Shown in pieces: positions 1 to 7,631 of a stretch of DNA of 17,236 nt. Where the stretch lies: positions 1 through 17,236 of the forward strand of contig JABURN010000172.1 of assembly GCA_014762585.1 (NCBI GenBank), written 5' to 3'. Origin of the DNA: Methylophaga sp. Lineage in GTDB: Bacteria; Pseudomonadota; Gammaproteobacteria; Nitrosococcales; Methylophagaceae. Both the position numbers and the translations under genes were made by a program. Each line of letters opens with the position of its first letter. Within the stretch, counting starts at the first letter, position 1. The notes under the pieces are model-generated. The model worked only from the letters and a program-made list of their open reading frames with translations. It made no database searches and was not told the origin of the DNA.

Positions 1-80
1 GTAACCATGAGAGACAAAAACAACACCATCCAGGCTGCTGGCGGATGAAGCGTAAAAAATCTTTTTAATAGCTTTGTCAT
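1..80 (-). CDS. 5' end of an unidentified membrane or exported protein (runs off the left edge)
   Basis: The minus strand is open from an ATG at 80 to the window edge, 26 codons without a stop. The peptide starts MTKLLKRFFTLHPPAAW and continues into a hydrophobic run (MVLFLSLMV). Basic residues followed by a hydrophobic stretch are what a signal peptide or first membrane helix looks like. It begins 35 nt after the stop of the histidine kinase on the same strand with no terminator between, so co-transcription is plausible. The Shine-Dalgarno is weak (GAGTGA about 3-8 nt upstream). The family cannot be named from 26 residues, and a chance open frame is possible. Confidence 0.45.
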   Translation of the reverse strand, partial: MTKLLKRFFTLHPPAAWMVLFLSLMV

Positions 81-115
81 GATTCACTCATTAAGAGACT
101 TGTTATGCATTATGG

Positions 116-2917
116 TTAGAAGCTGTTGTTCAACACAGTTATTAAACGCTGAAAAGACTGGGACAGTTGCTCTATCAACTGATGAAATTTTTCTTGGTCT
201 CCCTCTTTAGCTGCCTGCTCCAGTTGCTGCGCACATGCTGACATCTCTTCAGCTGCCATATTGGCAGAGGCGCCTTTGATTTTGTGTGCCAGTTTGGCGA
301 TGGCGTCTTTTTCCCCTTCTCTACCTGCTTCCTCGATATCTGCCAGTTGCTGTGGCATATCGGCAAGGAAGTTTTCTACGACCTGCTTCATCAGTGACTC
401 ATCACCCATCAGACGATGGCTGAACAGTGATTTATCAAATACTTCCGAGTCGTTTTTCATATCAGTCACCTTGGTATCGACAAACGAAAGAGCAGTATTT
501 GAGTTATCAGCAAAATCAGTTTCTATGCTCAGCCATCTGCACATTGCCTGATAGAGCGATTCTGACTCTACCGGCTTCGCCAGATAATCTGACATTCCTG
601 CATCCAGGCACTTCTCTTTATCACCGCGCATGGCGTGGGCAGTGAGAGCAATGATCGGTATCTGATTATCGAATTGGCCTGACTGATCTGCCCTGATCTC
701 ACGGCTACACTGATAGCCATCCATCACCGGCATCTGACAGTCCATGAAAATCAGGTCATAACGGCGTTTCCTCAAAAGTGCCAGAGCAATTTCTCCGTTC
801 TCGGCCACATCCACTGTAGGGCCAAACATTTCAATTAAGCCCTTGGCGACAACCACGTTGATGTAGTTATCTTCAACCAGCAATATTCTGGCATCGATGA
901 TCTCGTGTTGGGTTTCGCTCTGAACCTGCTGTTCTAACAGACTACGTGTTTTGCCTGAAACAAACCCAAGCATGGCATTAAACAACTCTGACTGCACCAT
1001 GGGTTTACTTAAAACCAAACACTGTTCCTGTTGAACTTTTTTGTTAGAGCGACTCAATTCCCCATGATCTGCAATTAGTAAAAACTCACACAAAGTCCGG
1101 TTCTGCTGAACAAAGCTTTCACCCTCTGGCGACACAAAGTCTTCAATATCCATCAGAACAATGACTCTCTGGCTTTCCAAACTGCTTTGATGAAGCAGTT
1201 GCGTCAGGTCAGCGAAAGTCTCAGTTATTTGATAATTGATGTGCCAGTTTGTCATTACATCTTCAAAGTAACGTTGGTACCACGGTGTCTGACTGAGGAT
1301 CAGAAGGTGCAATTCAGCCAGCAGCCCCGTGTCTGAATGTGAAACCCGCTCACGACGGCTGCTTTCCAGTTTTAGCTCAAACCAGAAGGTTGATCCCAGC
1401 CCGGCTGTACTATTGACACCAATTTGTCCTCCCATCATCTCTACCAAGTGACTGCAGATGGATAAACCCAGTCCGCTGCCGCCGCGCTGACGGGTTGGAC
1501 TGGCGTCAACCTGACTAAAACGTTGAAACAGTTTTTTCTGTTCCACGTCGCTGATACCAATGCCAGTGTCAGAGACACTGAACCTGATGGTTTTCACATT
1601 TGCAGATACTGACAAGGTAACAACATCAAGAGTGACGCTACCGTTGTCGGTGAACTTAATGGCGTTGCCAATAAGGTTGTTGAGAATCTGCTTCAATCTG
1701 AGCCGGTCGACTCGCACTATCATTGATGGCATGTAATGAGCGGGGCATAAAAGATCCAGTCCTTTTTCATCTGCTCGACTCGCCATGGCTCGTGCCACTT
1801 CAGTCAACAAATCATTTAAGTCCACATTGCGTTCATGTAACTCAAGTTTCCCAGACTCAATTCTGGATAAATCAAGTATGTCGTTAAGCAGTCCAAGCAG
1901 CGTCTCGGCGCTTTTTCTGCTTATCGTCACTAGATTTGACTGACGACTGTTGAGCTCTGTCTCGGTGAGAAGATTGAGCGTACCAATAACACCATTCAGA
2001 GGTGTTCTCAGCTCATGGCTCATGTTGGCAAGGAACTCACTCTTGGCAACATTCGCCTGTTCTGCCTCTTCTTTTGCCTGAACCAGTTCGGTTGCGGCTT
2101 GTTTAGAAGCAGTCATATCTTCATAAGTGCCCAGTACACCAATGATTTCATCCTGCTCATTCTTGAGTGGGACTTTATTGGTGTTGAGCCAGATTTCATT
2201 GCCTTTAGCATCGACGATAAATTCTTCAATTTTCAGTAGTGGCTCTCCTGAAGTCATTACTGAGGTGTCATCTTCGATGAATTTATCGGCTACCCCCCCT
2301 TTCCAGGGCATGTCAAAATCTGTTTTGCCACTGAGCTCTTCCATGCTATTCATGCCGGCATCCTGAAGAAACAGTCTGTTACCACCAATAAAGGCCGACT
2401 GGCGGTCCTTCCAGAAAACCCGGACGGGGATCGCATCGAGAATGGTAGACAACATTTTGTTTGATTCGGATAACAGGCTTCGGCTTTTTTGCAGTTCTGC
2501 TTCAGCTTCTCTGCGCGAGCTATTTTCGTCACTTAATTGCTTGTTAAGGCTGATGAGTTCCTTCAAGTCAGGTAATGCCACCATGTCCGAGAGACGAGGT
2601 ATCAAATAGACCGCGGTGGCGACTGAAACTATGGCCGTCAGGGCTTTGAGCACGCCTTCCAGGTAATACAGCGGAAACCAGAGCGTGACGATACCCATCA
2701 AGTGGGTCAATCCGCAGGCGGTGATAAACCCTGCGAACAGGTAATAAACCGGCTTAAAGGTGATGTCATCTTTCTTTCTTACAAAGTAGATGATTCCGAT
2801 AGGTATCGAAAAGTAGGCAAGCGCAATGAAAATGTCTGATAAAACATGCAGGATTAGAAGCGTCACATCCCATGAAATACAAACGCCATGCGGCATAAAC
2901 TCGTGTATGTGATCCAT
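116..2917 (-). CDS. Hybrid histidine kinase with ETR1-like (ethylene-receptor-type) membrane sensor, PAS, REC and HPt domains
   Basis: 933 aa. Domains in order: an N-terminal three-helix membrane domain (about 18-108); PAS (about 150-270); HisKA with phospho-accepting His301 in HELRTP; HATPase with N-box NNLIGNAIKF, DTGIGI (450-455) and GSGLGLSI; a degenerate receiver-like stretch (about 535-650); a true receiver (about 676-795) with Asp726 in FMDCQMP and Lys781; and a C-terminal HPt with His878 in AHKIKG. This is an ArcB/BarA-type internal phosphorelay. The membrane domain resembles plant ETR1: SDIFIALAYFSIP and CGLTH match ETR1 SDFFIALAYFSIP and CGATH. Asp28, Tyr35, Ile38, Pro39, Cys68 and His72 all sit at a constant +3 offset from ETR1 D25, Y32, I35, P36, C65 and H69; Cys and His are the Cu(I) ligands. 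The start is supported by GGGAGG 6 nt upstream. Divergent from a response-regulator diguanylate cyclase, a possible partner. Ligand identity is inference. Confidence 0.93.
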   Translation of the reverse strand: MDHIHEFMPHGVCISWDVTLLILHVLSDIFIALAYFSIPIGIIYFVRKKDDITFKPVYYLFAGFITACGLTHLMGIVTLWFPLYYLEGVLKALTAIVSVATAVYLIPRLSDMVALPDLKELISLNKQLSDENSSRREAEAELQKSRSLLSESNKMLSTILDAIPVRVFWKDRQSAFIGGNRLFLQDAGMNSMEELSGKTDFDMPWKGGVADKFIEDDTSVMTSGEPLLKIEEFIVDAKGNEIWLNTNKVPLKNEQDEIIGVLGTYEDMTASKQAATELVQAKEEAEQANVAKSEFLANMSHELRTPLNGVIGTLNLLTETELNSRQSNLVTISRKSAETLLGLLNDILDLSRIESGKLELHERNVDLNDLLTEVARAMASRADEKGLDLLCPAHYMPSMIVRVDRLRLKQILNNLIGNAIKFTDNGSVTLDVVTLSVSANVKTIRFSVSDTGIGISDVEQKKLFQRFSQVDASPTRQRGGSGLGLSICSHLVEMMGGQIGVNSTAGLGSTFWFELKLESSRRERVSHSDTGLLAELHLLILSQTPWYQRYFEDVMTNWHINYQITETFADLTQLLHQSSLESQRVIVLMDIEDFVSPEGESFVQQNRTLCEFLLIADHGELSRSNKKVQQEQCLVLSKPMVQSELFNAMLGFVSGKTRSLLEQQVQSETQHEIIDARILLVEDNYINVVVAKGLIEMFGPTVDVAENGEIALALLRKRRYDLIFMDCQMPVMDGYQCSREIRADQSGQFDNQIPIIALTAHAMRGDKEKCLDAGMSDYLAKPVESESLYQAMCRWLSIETDFADNSNTALSFVDTKVTDMKNDSEVFDKSLFSHRLMGDESLMKQVVENFLADMPQQLADIEEAGREGEKDAIAKLAHKIKGASANMAAEEMSACAQQLEQAAKEGDQEKFHQLIEQLSQSFQRLITVLNNSF

Positions 2918-3072
2918 TTTTATCCTCCCAATGCTTTAACCATCCCGGTCTCAAACACTTACACTTCAGAAAATCTAGCACACAACCAAATAGCTTTGGT
3001 AAAGTGATTTATGAAACATATTGCCAGTTGCATGGATGAGTTAGTTAACATCTGCTGAGAAAAGAGGTTAAT

Positions 3073-4014
3073 TTGAAGTTATTAATTGCAGATGACGATG
3101 CCACCAGTCGTTACATACTGGAATCAGCGGCGACAAAATGGGGCTTTCATCCGGTGGTTGTTGAAGATGGACTAAAAACACTTGAAGTGATGTCAGGTCC
3201 CGATGCTCCCGGCCTCATTCTGCTGGACTGGGAAATGCCCGGGCTGGATGGTCTGAGCATAGCTAGACATCTGACGAGTACTAATCCAGAGCATCCACCA
3301 TACATCATCATGCTGACGGCTCGGGATAACAACAACGATATCGTATCAGGTCTCGCGGCCGGCGCTAGCGACTACATCACCAAACCTTTTGAGATTGATA
3401 TTCTCAAAGCGAGGCTACAACTCGCCAGACGTAATCTTGAACTGCAAAATAAACTGAATAAAGCCATGGCGAGACTTGAAACGCTGGCCAACGTCGATGA
3501 GCTCACGGGACTCCCTAACCGACGCGCCGCCTTGAAAGCCATCTCCACTCAGATAAACCGTAGTAAAAGAGAACAAGATCAGCTTTGTATCGGCCTCTGT
3601 GACATCGACTTTTTCAAGGAAGTTAATGATGGACATGGCCATGCCGCTGGAGATGACGTGCTTAAAGAAATCGCGGGCCTTCTGGAAGAGGGCTTCAGAG
3701 ATTACGATGTCATCGGGCGCTATGGTGGTGAAGAATTCATCTTTGCTGTGTCAGCAAATATGAATTCTGCTGATGTGCTGTTGGAACGGATCCGGGCTTC
3801 AATCAACCAGGCGACTTTCATGCTGTCAGGTCAATCTCACACCATTACCATGAGCTTCGGTGCTGTTATGGTCAGCAACGATGGGAAAACCCTCGATGAC
3901 TGGATTCTATATGCCGATGAAGCACTGTATCACTCAAAAGCATCAGGCAGGAACCGGGTGACTTTCTATGAAAGCGATTACTCTCAAGACATTGATTCAC
4001 CCATCTCAGCATAA
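3073..4014 (+). CDS. Response regulator diguanylate cyclase (REC-GGDEF, PleD-like)
   Basis: 313 aa, predicted cytoplasmic enzyme making cyclic-di-GMP from two GTP. An N-terminal receiver (about 1-120) has the acidic pocket Asp7-9, phospho-acceptor Asp52 in LLDWEMPG and Lys104 in TKPF. A linker helix leads into a GGDEF domain (about 138-305) with DELTGLPNR, CDIDFFKEVND and the active-site GGEEF at 218-222. An inhibitory I-site RxxD (R209-D212) lies just before it, so product inhibition is expected. The start is a TTG, chosen because AAAGAGG sits 5 nt upstream and the next in-frame ATG (residue 40) would remove half the receiver. It is divergent from the hybrid kinase, with 155 nt between them, so that HPt protein is a natural phosphodonor candidate; this is inference. 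No clear terminator separates it from the pqqA that starts 95 nt downstream. Confidence 0.93.
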   Translation: MKLLIADDDATSRYILESAATKWGFHPVVVEDGLKTLEVMSGPDAPGLILLDWEMPGLDGLSIARHLTSTNPEHPPYIIMLTARDNNNDIVSGLAAGASDYITKPFEIDILKARLQLARRNLELQNKLNKAMARLETLANVDELTGLPNRRAALKAISTQINRSKREQDQLCIGLCDIDFFKEVNDGHGHAAGDDVLKEIAGLLEEGFRDYDVIGRYGGEEFIFAVSANMNSADVLLERIRASINQATFMLSGQSHTITMSFGAVMVSNDGKTLDDWILYADEALYHSKASGRNRVTFYESDYSQDIDSPISA

Positions 4015-4054
4015 TACTGAGCTGTATGAGGTAAAAAGCTGATTACTGCTGATG

Positions 4055-4084
4055 TTGACTCGTCTAACATAACAATCGAGTCAA
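4055..4084 (+). repeat. Inverted repeat in the leader of pqqA copy 1
   Basis: TTGACTCG (4055-4062) is perfectly complementary to CGAGTCAA (4077-4084) across a 14-nt loop. It ends 25 nt before the pqqA ATG and has no T-run, so it is not an intrinsic terminator. It could be an operator or an mRNA hairpin. The second pqqA has a different inverted repeat at nearly the same distance. Confidence 0.6.
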
Positions 4085-4109
4085 TAGATAACAGTAGGAG
4101 GTGAGAACC

Positions 4110-4181
4110 ATGTGGACTAAGCCAGACTACAATGACATGCGTTTTGGTTTCGAGGTTACGATGTATATCAATAACCGTTAA
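4110..4181 (+). CDS. pqqA: PQQ precursor peptide PqqA (copy 1, orphan)
   Basis: 23-aa peptide starting MWTKPDYND and ending with FEVTMYINNR. It has the PqqA signature: an MW[TK]KP start and Glu15 and Tyr19 in E-x-x-x-Y spacing. These two residues are crosslinked by the radical SAM enzyme PqqE and end up as the backbone of pyrroloquinoline quinone, cofactor of methanol and other quinoprotein dehydrogenases. A strong Shine-Dalgarno (TAGGAGGTG) precedes the ATG, and a rho-independent terminator follows 23 nt after the stop, so it looks like a functional monocistron or the last gene after the diguanylate cyclase. No pqqB, C, D or E is in the window. It differs from the second copy (9109-9180) at only three residues (Asp6, Asn8, Asn21), although many third codon positions differ. 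Confidence 0.9.
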   Translation: MWTKPDYNDMRFGFEVTMYINNR

Positions 4182-4204
4182 TCGAAACTGATTAAATAAC
4201 TGGG

Positions 4205-4228
4205 AAACCCCGCTACGGCGGGGTTTTT
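4205..4228 (+). terminator. Rho-independent terminator after pqqA copy 1
   Basis: AACCCCGC (4206-4213) pairs with GCGGGGTT (4218-4225) around a TACG loop, followed by TTT. Strong GC stem with a short U-tract. Confidence 0.85.
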
Positions 4229-4245
4229 CATGCCCGAAAATATTT

Positions 4246-4274
4246 TTGACAGCGACTGACAAACCCGATAAATT
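4246..4274 (+). promoter_or_regulatory. Sigma70 promoter and long leader of the cold-shock gene
   Basis: TTGACA (4246-4251) and TAAATT (4269-4274) are separated by 17 nt, giving a start near 4281. The transcript would carry a leader of about 145 nt before the ATG at 4426. A long, foldable 5' leader is typical of cspA-family mRNAs, where it controls stability and translation with temperature. I do not recognise an E. coli-type cold box in it, so only the length and placement support a thermosensor role. Confidence 0.6.
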
Positions 4275-4425
4275 GAGATTAGCTTGAAAGTTGATCTGAA
4301 TATTTATTTTTCATTTCGATGCATTACCTTAAGTAGCTCGGCCTGTTTATTAATAAGTACTTCTGCACACCTTCCAGCTATACCCGCCTGCCAAGGCATG
4401 TTTTTATTAGTAAATAGGATTATTT

Positions 4426-4632
4426 ATGTCTACATCTACCGGTACTGTGAAGTGGTTTAACGAAACTAAAGGTTACGGCTTCATTGAACAAGAAAGCGGC
4501 CCTGATGTTTTTGCACATTTCAGCCAAATCAAAGGCGACGGTTTCAGAACCCTGAAAGAAGGCCAACGCGTTGAGTTCACTGTTAGCCAGGGCGCCAAAG
4601 GCCCTCAAGCTGAGAACATCACTGCCCTGTAA
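4426..4632 (+). CDS. Cold-shock protein, CspA family
   Basis: 68 aa, a single cold-shock (OB-fold) domain filling the whole protein, the usual family length. RNP1 is KGYGFI (15-20) and RNP2 is VFAHF (28-32); these bind single-stranded RNA or DNA through aromatic residues. The family melts mRNA structure as a cytoplasmic RNA chaperone, in cold shock or constitutively depending on the paralogue. The start has AGGA 6 nt upstream. The gene is monocistronic, with its own promoter and long leader and a strong terminator. Which Csp paralogue it matches (CspA, CspC, CspE or CspD) cannot be settled by eye, so no symbol is given. Confidence 0.95.
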   Translation: MSTSTGTVKWFNETKGYGFIEQESGPDVFAHFSQIKGDGFRTLKEGQRVEFTVSQGAKGPQAENITAL

Positions 4633-4651
4633 TTTTTTTGCAGACAGTCAT

Positions 4652-4682
4652 AAAAAAGCCCCGTTCATCGGGGCTTTTTTTT
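4652..4682. terminator. Bidirectional terminator between csp and the SDR gene
   Basis: AAAAAAGCCCCG (4652-4663), loop TTCAT, CGGGGCTTTTTT (4669-4680). The A-run on one side and T-run on the other let it stop both convergent transcripts. The SDR stop codon (4681-4683) abuts it. Confidence 0.9.
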
Positions 4683-5430
4683 AGGCGGTGCCTGCTTCGA
4701 TTTCAATCACTTTACGAGCGAAACTCTCATATTCCTGCCACAACTCTCTGGCCATGGTGTCGGGGAACAGGTGACACTCCCCTTTTTTCAGTGCCTCGAT
4801 AATACCTTCAGCGACCAGACCAGGCGGTTCGGCAATATCGCTCAAACCGGCATTATTGGCCATATCGGTTGCAATCGGTCCGGGATGAACACTGAGGACC
4901 ACTGTATTCTGCTCCGCCATTTCATGACGCAAAGCCTGAGTGATTGAATAGGCCGCCGCCTTGGAGGCTGCATAGGTGGCAAAGGCCGGAAATGAACGCA
5001 GAGAAGCAATCGAATTTAATTGCACAAATGCACCGCCGCCATTGGCTTTGAGTACCGGAGCAAAGGCCTGCGCCATTCGTAACAGACCGGCGACGTTAAT
5101 ATCCATCTGCGTTTCCAGTGCGTCAATCGACTCCGGTTGCAAGGGGCTGGCATTTTTGAGTATGCCGGCATTGTTGATCACGATATCGACATCCTGCGCA
5201 TTCGCGGCCGCTGAAATGATGGTGCTCGGGCGACTCAGATCAATATGGATCGGCGTGACCCTGTCAGCGTATTGCTGTTCAAGATCGGCTACTGATTCCA
5301 GATTGCGCAGGCCCAGATAAACTTTGCGAACGCCACGCTCGAGGAAAGTCTCGACGATGGTTCTGCCGATGCCGCGATTGGCGCCGGTGACCAGCGCAAC
5401 TTTGTAATCAATATCAAATGGAGAATTCAT
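4681..5430 (-). CDS. Short-chain dehydrogenase/reductase (classical SDR)
   Basis: 249 aa, the usual length of a classical SDR with a Rossmann fold. The cofactor motif TGANRGIG is at 15-22, NNAG at 86-89, and the catalytic set Asn112, Ser140, Tyr153 and Lys157 (YAASK) is complete, so it should be an active NAD(P)H-dependent oxidoreductase. Arg42 after the second strand (GLRNL) suggests NADP(H), an inference. The substrate is unknown. The start is the ATG at 5430, which has GAGGA 6 nt upstream; an 18-residue longer frame to 5484 begins without a ribosome binding site and adds a His-rich stretch unlike the family. The gene is convergent with csp and divergent from the mechanosensitive channel. 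No functional partner is adjacent. Confidence 0.92.
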   Translation of the reverse strand: MNSPFDIDYKVALVTGANRGIGRTIVETFLERGVRKVYLGLRNLESVADLEQQYADRVTPIHIDLSRPSTIISAAANAQDVDIVINNAGILKNASPLQPESIDALETQMDINVAGLLRMAQAFAPVLKANGGGAFVQLNSIASLRSFPAFATYAASKAAAYSITQALRHEMAEQNTVVLSVHPGPIATDMANNAGLSDIAEPPGLVAEGIIEALKKGECHLFPDTMARELWQEYESFARKVIEIEAGTA

Positions 5431-5505
5431 GACATGTCCTCTACAGTCCGTGGTTGGGGTGTGATGATGACTCGCCGGAACCAATAAAGTTCAGTCTTAC
5501 TTTTA

Positions 5506-5534
5506 TTGCCATCAGTCGCCCAGTCACCTACATT
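5506..5534 (+). promoter_or_regulatory. Candidate sigma70 promoter of the MscS-family gene
   Basis: TTGCCA (5506-5511) and TACATT (5529-5534) are 17 nt apart, giving a start near 5541 and a leader of about 36 nt before the ATG at 5577. The -35 matches consensus at 5 of 6 positions and the -10 at 4 of 6. Confidence 0.45.
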
Positions 5535-5576
5535 ATTCTTGAATCAATTCTCACTAAATAATAACGAAGCAGAATA

Positions 5577-6878
5577 ATGGATAACTATAAAGCACTACTG
5601 GACCAGTTTCTGACGACAACGATGCACTGGCTGAGCAGTCCCAAATTCTATTCCCAGATAGGATTGATTTTGCTGGCTCTGTTAATTGCTTTCCCACTGG
5701 CTAAATTCCTCAAATCCCGCTCACCACTGCTAAGACAGGCTCCGACCGATGGTGCCATGCTCAATCTGAGACAGGGTATCTACCGACTACGGGACCTGGT
5801 ATTGCCGTTGATGATGATTCTGGCTTTGTCTATCGCCGCCGATATCGGTCAGGCTCTGATATCGCAAAGCTGGTTAATCAGGATCAGCCTCAGCGTGGCT
5901 GTCATCTTCATGCTCTATTCCATTATCAACCGCTTTGTCGAAAAACAACTGTTTCGCAAGCTTGCCATCTGGATAATCTTACCCATAGCTGTTCTGCATA
6001 TTCTCGGCTGGCTGGATGAGGTAGTCGAATATCTTGAAACTATTTCACTGCAAATAGGTAATTTCAAGATTTCAGCCTATGGTGTTGCCCGGGTATTGAT
6101 TTTCGGCTCTGTGCTGTTCTGGCTCGGTCGCCTTTCAAATCATGCCGGCCAGCAAATCATTCGTAATCAGGAAGATCTGGATCTGGGAACTCGCGAGGTT
6201 TTTGCCAAGTTGTTTCAGGTGACTTTGTTTGTGGTGGTATTTTTAATGCTGCTGCAAATTATGGGCATTAACCTGACCGCCCTTGCCGTATTTGGTGGTG
6301 CGGTCGGTGTCGGTCTCGGTTTTGGCCTGCAGTCGATTGCTTCCAACTTCATTTCCGGCATTATTCTGTTGCTGGATCGTTCTTTATCTGTTGGCGACTA
6401 CGTGGAAATGGAAGATGGCCGAGCCGGTACTATTCGTGAGTTGAAAATGCGTTCCACCACGCTGGAAACCTTTGATGGTAAGGACATCATGGTGCCGAAT
6501 GAACAATTCATTACCACCAGTTTCACCAACTGGACCCATAAAAATCAGAAGCAGCGTTACTCTTTGACCTTCCAGGTAGCCTACAAAACCGATCTGCATA
6601 AACTCTTTGAGTTGGTGCGTGAGGTGGTTGCCAGTCATCCCCAGGTTATCAGTGGTGCGGATATTCCTATTGAAGAAAGGCCCGATGCTGAAATTCAGGG
6701 ATTTGCCGACTCCGGTATCGATATTCTGGTCGAGTTCTGGATGGAAGGTATCGATGATGGCCGTAACCGGGTAGGTGGTGATTTGCTGCTGATGATCTGG
6801 GATACCCTGCAACAACATGGTATTGAAATTCCATTCCCGCAACGCGAAATCAAGATTCTCGGCCAAGCTGGACAGTAG
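5577..6878 (+). CDS. MscS-family mechanosensitive channel
   Basis: 433 aa, longer than E. coli MscS (286 aa), with about six membrane helices: near 24-42, 72-95, 100-118, 128-145, 168-188 and 207-228, followed by the pore helix. The pore region (about 230-265) has the Gly/Ala-rich pattern FGGAVGVGLGFG and then LQSIASNFISGIILLLDR, and the beta-domain entry SVGDYVEM follows at 271-278. RSTTLETFDGKDIMVPNEQ at 292-310 is the standard MscS cytoplasmic beta-domain. Such channels open under membrane tension to release solutes on hypo-osmotic shock. The extra N-terminal helices match the YbdG/YnaI-like or medium-length class rather than MscK; there is no large periplasmic domain. The start has only a weak ribosome binding site (GAAGCAG). 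A candidate promoter and a downstream hairpin suggest a single-gene unit. Confidence 0.93.
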   Translation: MDNYKALLDQFLTTTMHWLSSPKFYSQIGLILLALLIAFPLAKFLKSRSPLLRQAPTDGAMLNLRQGIYRLRDLVLPLMMILALSIAADIGQALISQSWLIRISLSVAVIFMLYSIINRFVEKQLFRKLAIWIILPIAVLHILGWLDEVVEYLETISLQIGNFKISAYGVARVLIFGSVLFWLGRLSNHAGQQIIRNQEDLDLGTREVFAKLFQVTLFVVVFLMLLQIMGINLTALAVFGGAVGVGLGFGLQSIASNFISGIILLLDRSLSVGDYVEMEDGRAGTIRELKMRSTTLETFDGKDIMVPNEQFITTSFTNWTHKNQKQRYSLTFQVAYKTDLHKLFELVREVVASHPQVISGADIPIEERPDAEIQGFADSGIDILVEFWMEGIDDGRNRVGGDLLLMIWDTLQQHGIEIPFPQREIKILGQAGQ

Positions 6879-6895
6879 TCGGTGACTTGATGGGA

Positions 6896-6919
6896 CAAAG
6901 CCCGCTTAACCGGGCTTTG
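6896..6919 (+). terminator. Probable terminator after the MscS gene
   Basis: Perfect 9-bp stem CAAAGCCCG (6896-6904) and CGGGCTTTG (6911-6919) around a CTTAAC loop. The following tract (CCTTGTG) is poor in T, so it may be a weak terminator or an mRNA-protecting hairpin. Confidence 0.6.
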
Positions 6920-7035
6920 CCTTGTGCACAAGATTTCATGCTAAGATGTTCTCACAGCGTTTCTGACCTTCACTTCTTATTCACAATGGCTGTTATGCAA
7001 TGGCTCTAGGTCAGTGACAAATTTGCGAGGTGAGT

Positions 7036-7434
7036 ATGAAATTCTCCCCCTTTATCGCGCCATCAATCGTTTTGATGATTGTTGCCTTTAATCAAACATT
7101 TGCCGGCTCCGCACTGGAAAATCAGGCAGCCGTGCAAATGAATGCCGAAAAAGACCGAATCCCTCAGCTCAGCGAGCCTTGTTATCAGGGCGGCCAAAAT
7201 CTTGACTGGACCATCGGTGAAAATGGGATGGCTGCAGCCAATCATCCGGCTTTCAGCAACGGCATCAAACGAATCTGTCAGGCGCGGGCCGAGTTATTCT
7301 TCGAAGGTTATGAGATAACACCTTTCATTGAGCCGGACTCTCAAACACAGGTCTTCCCGATCGTGTTTCAACCCAGCATCGATGAGATTAAGCAGCACCT
7401 ACGTCAAAACCTGCCCAAACTTCGTTTGATCTGA
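7036..7434 (+). CDS. Small exported protein of unknown function
   Basis: 132 aa. The start is the ATG at 7036, with GAGG (7027-7030) 5 nt upstream; a GTG two codons earlier overlaps that ribosome binding site. Residues 1-25 form a signal peptide (basic start, hydrophobic core, then TFA before GSA), so a mature periplasmic protein of roughly 108 aa is expected. It has two cysteines (in SEPCYQGG and KRICQAR) that could form a disulphide after export. I do not recognise the family. It lies between the MscS gene and ohrR, with no sign of co-transcription with either. Confidence 0.7.
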   Translation: MKFSPFIAPSIVLMIVAFNQTFAGSALENQAAVQMNAEKDRIPQLSEPCYQGGQNLDWTIGENGMAAANHPAFSNGIKRICQARAELFFEGYEITPFIEPDSQTQVFPIVFQPSIDEIKQHLRQNLPKLRLI

Positions 7435-7595
7435 TTGAGCCACGATTAATGGTTAGGAGAACTCAGCAGTGCAATCTGTCATCAACTCTGTTCCAGCCGG
7501 CTTAAATTAATGTCTTTTCTTGTCTTTTTTAGTTGACTAGTACTAATCCGCTTTTATTGTGCATAATATAGTGTGCACTTAAATGGACATATTTT

Positions 7596-7613
7596 TGTAT
7601 TGCTCGCAATACA
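7596..7613. promoter_or_regulatory. Perfect palindrome, probable OhrR operator
   Basis: TGTATTGCTCGCAATACA has two perfect 7-bp arms (7596-7602 and 7607-7613) and ends 18 nt before the ohrR ATG, just ahead of its ribosome binding site (GAGGA, 7620-7624). MarR/OhrR dimers bind such AT-rich palindromes and usually autorepress. A second, weaker repeat, GTGCA-N10-TGCAC, lies at 7559-7578 over a TATAGT (7567-7572) that could be the -10. Confidence 0.65.
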
Positions 7614-7631
7614 TCACCTGAGGATTAACGC

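Noticed and set aside
4205..4425. Cold-box or known thermosensor motif in the csp leader
   Set aside because: The length and promoter fit, but I could not find a motif matching the E. coli cold box, so only a long leader is claimed.
5431..5484. 18-residue N-terminal extension of the SDR (His-rich)
   Set aside because: No ribosome binding site before the earlier start, and the GAGGA before 5430 fits the standard SDR start.
7469..7510. 13-aa open frame starting at a GTG behind AGGAGA
   Set aside because: Very short, begins with GTG, and the peptide (MQSVINSVPAGLN) has no recognisable feature; chance cannot be excluded.
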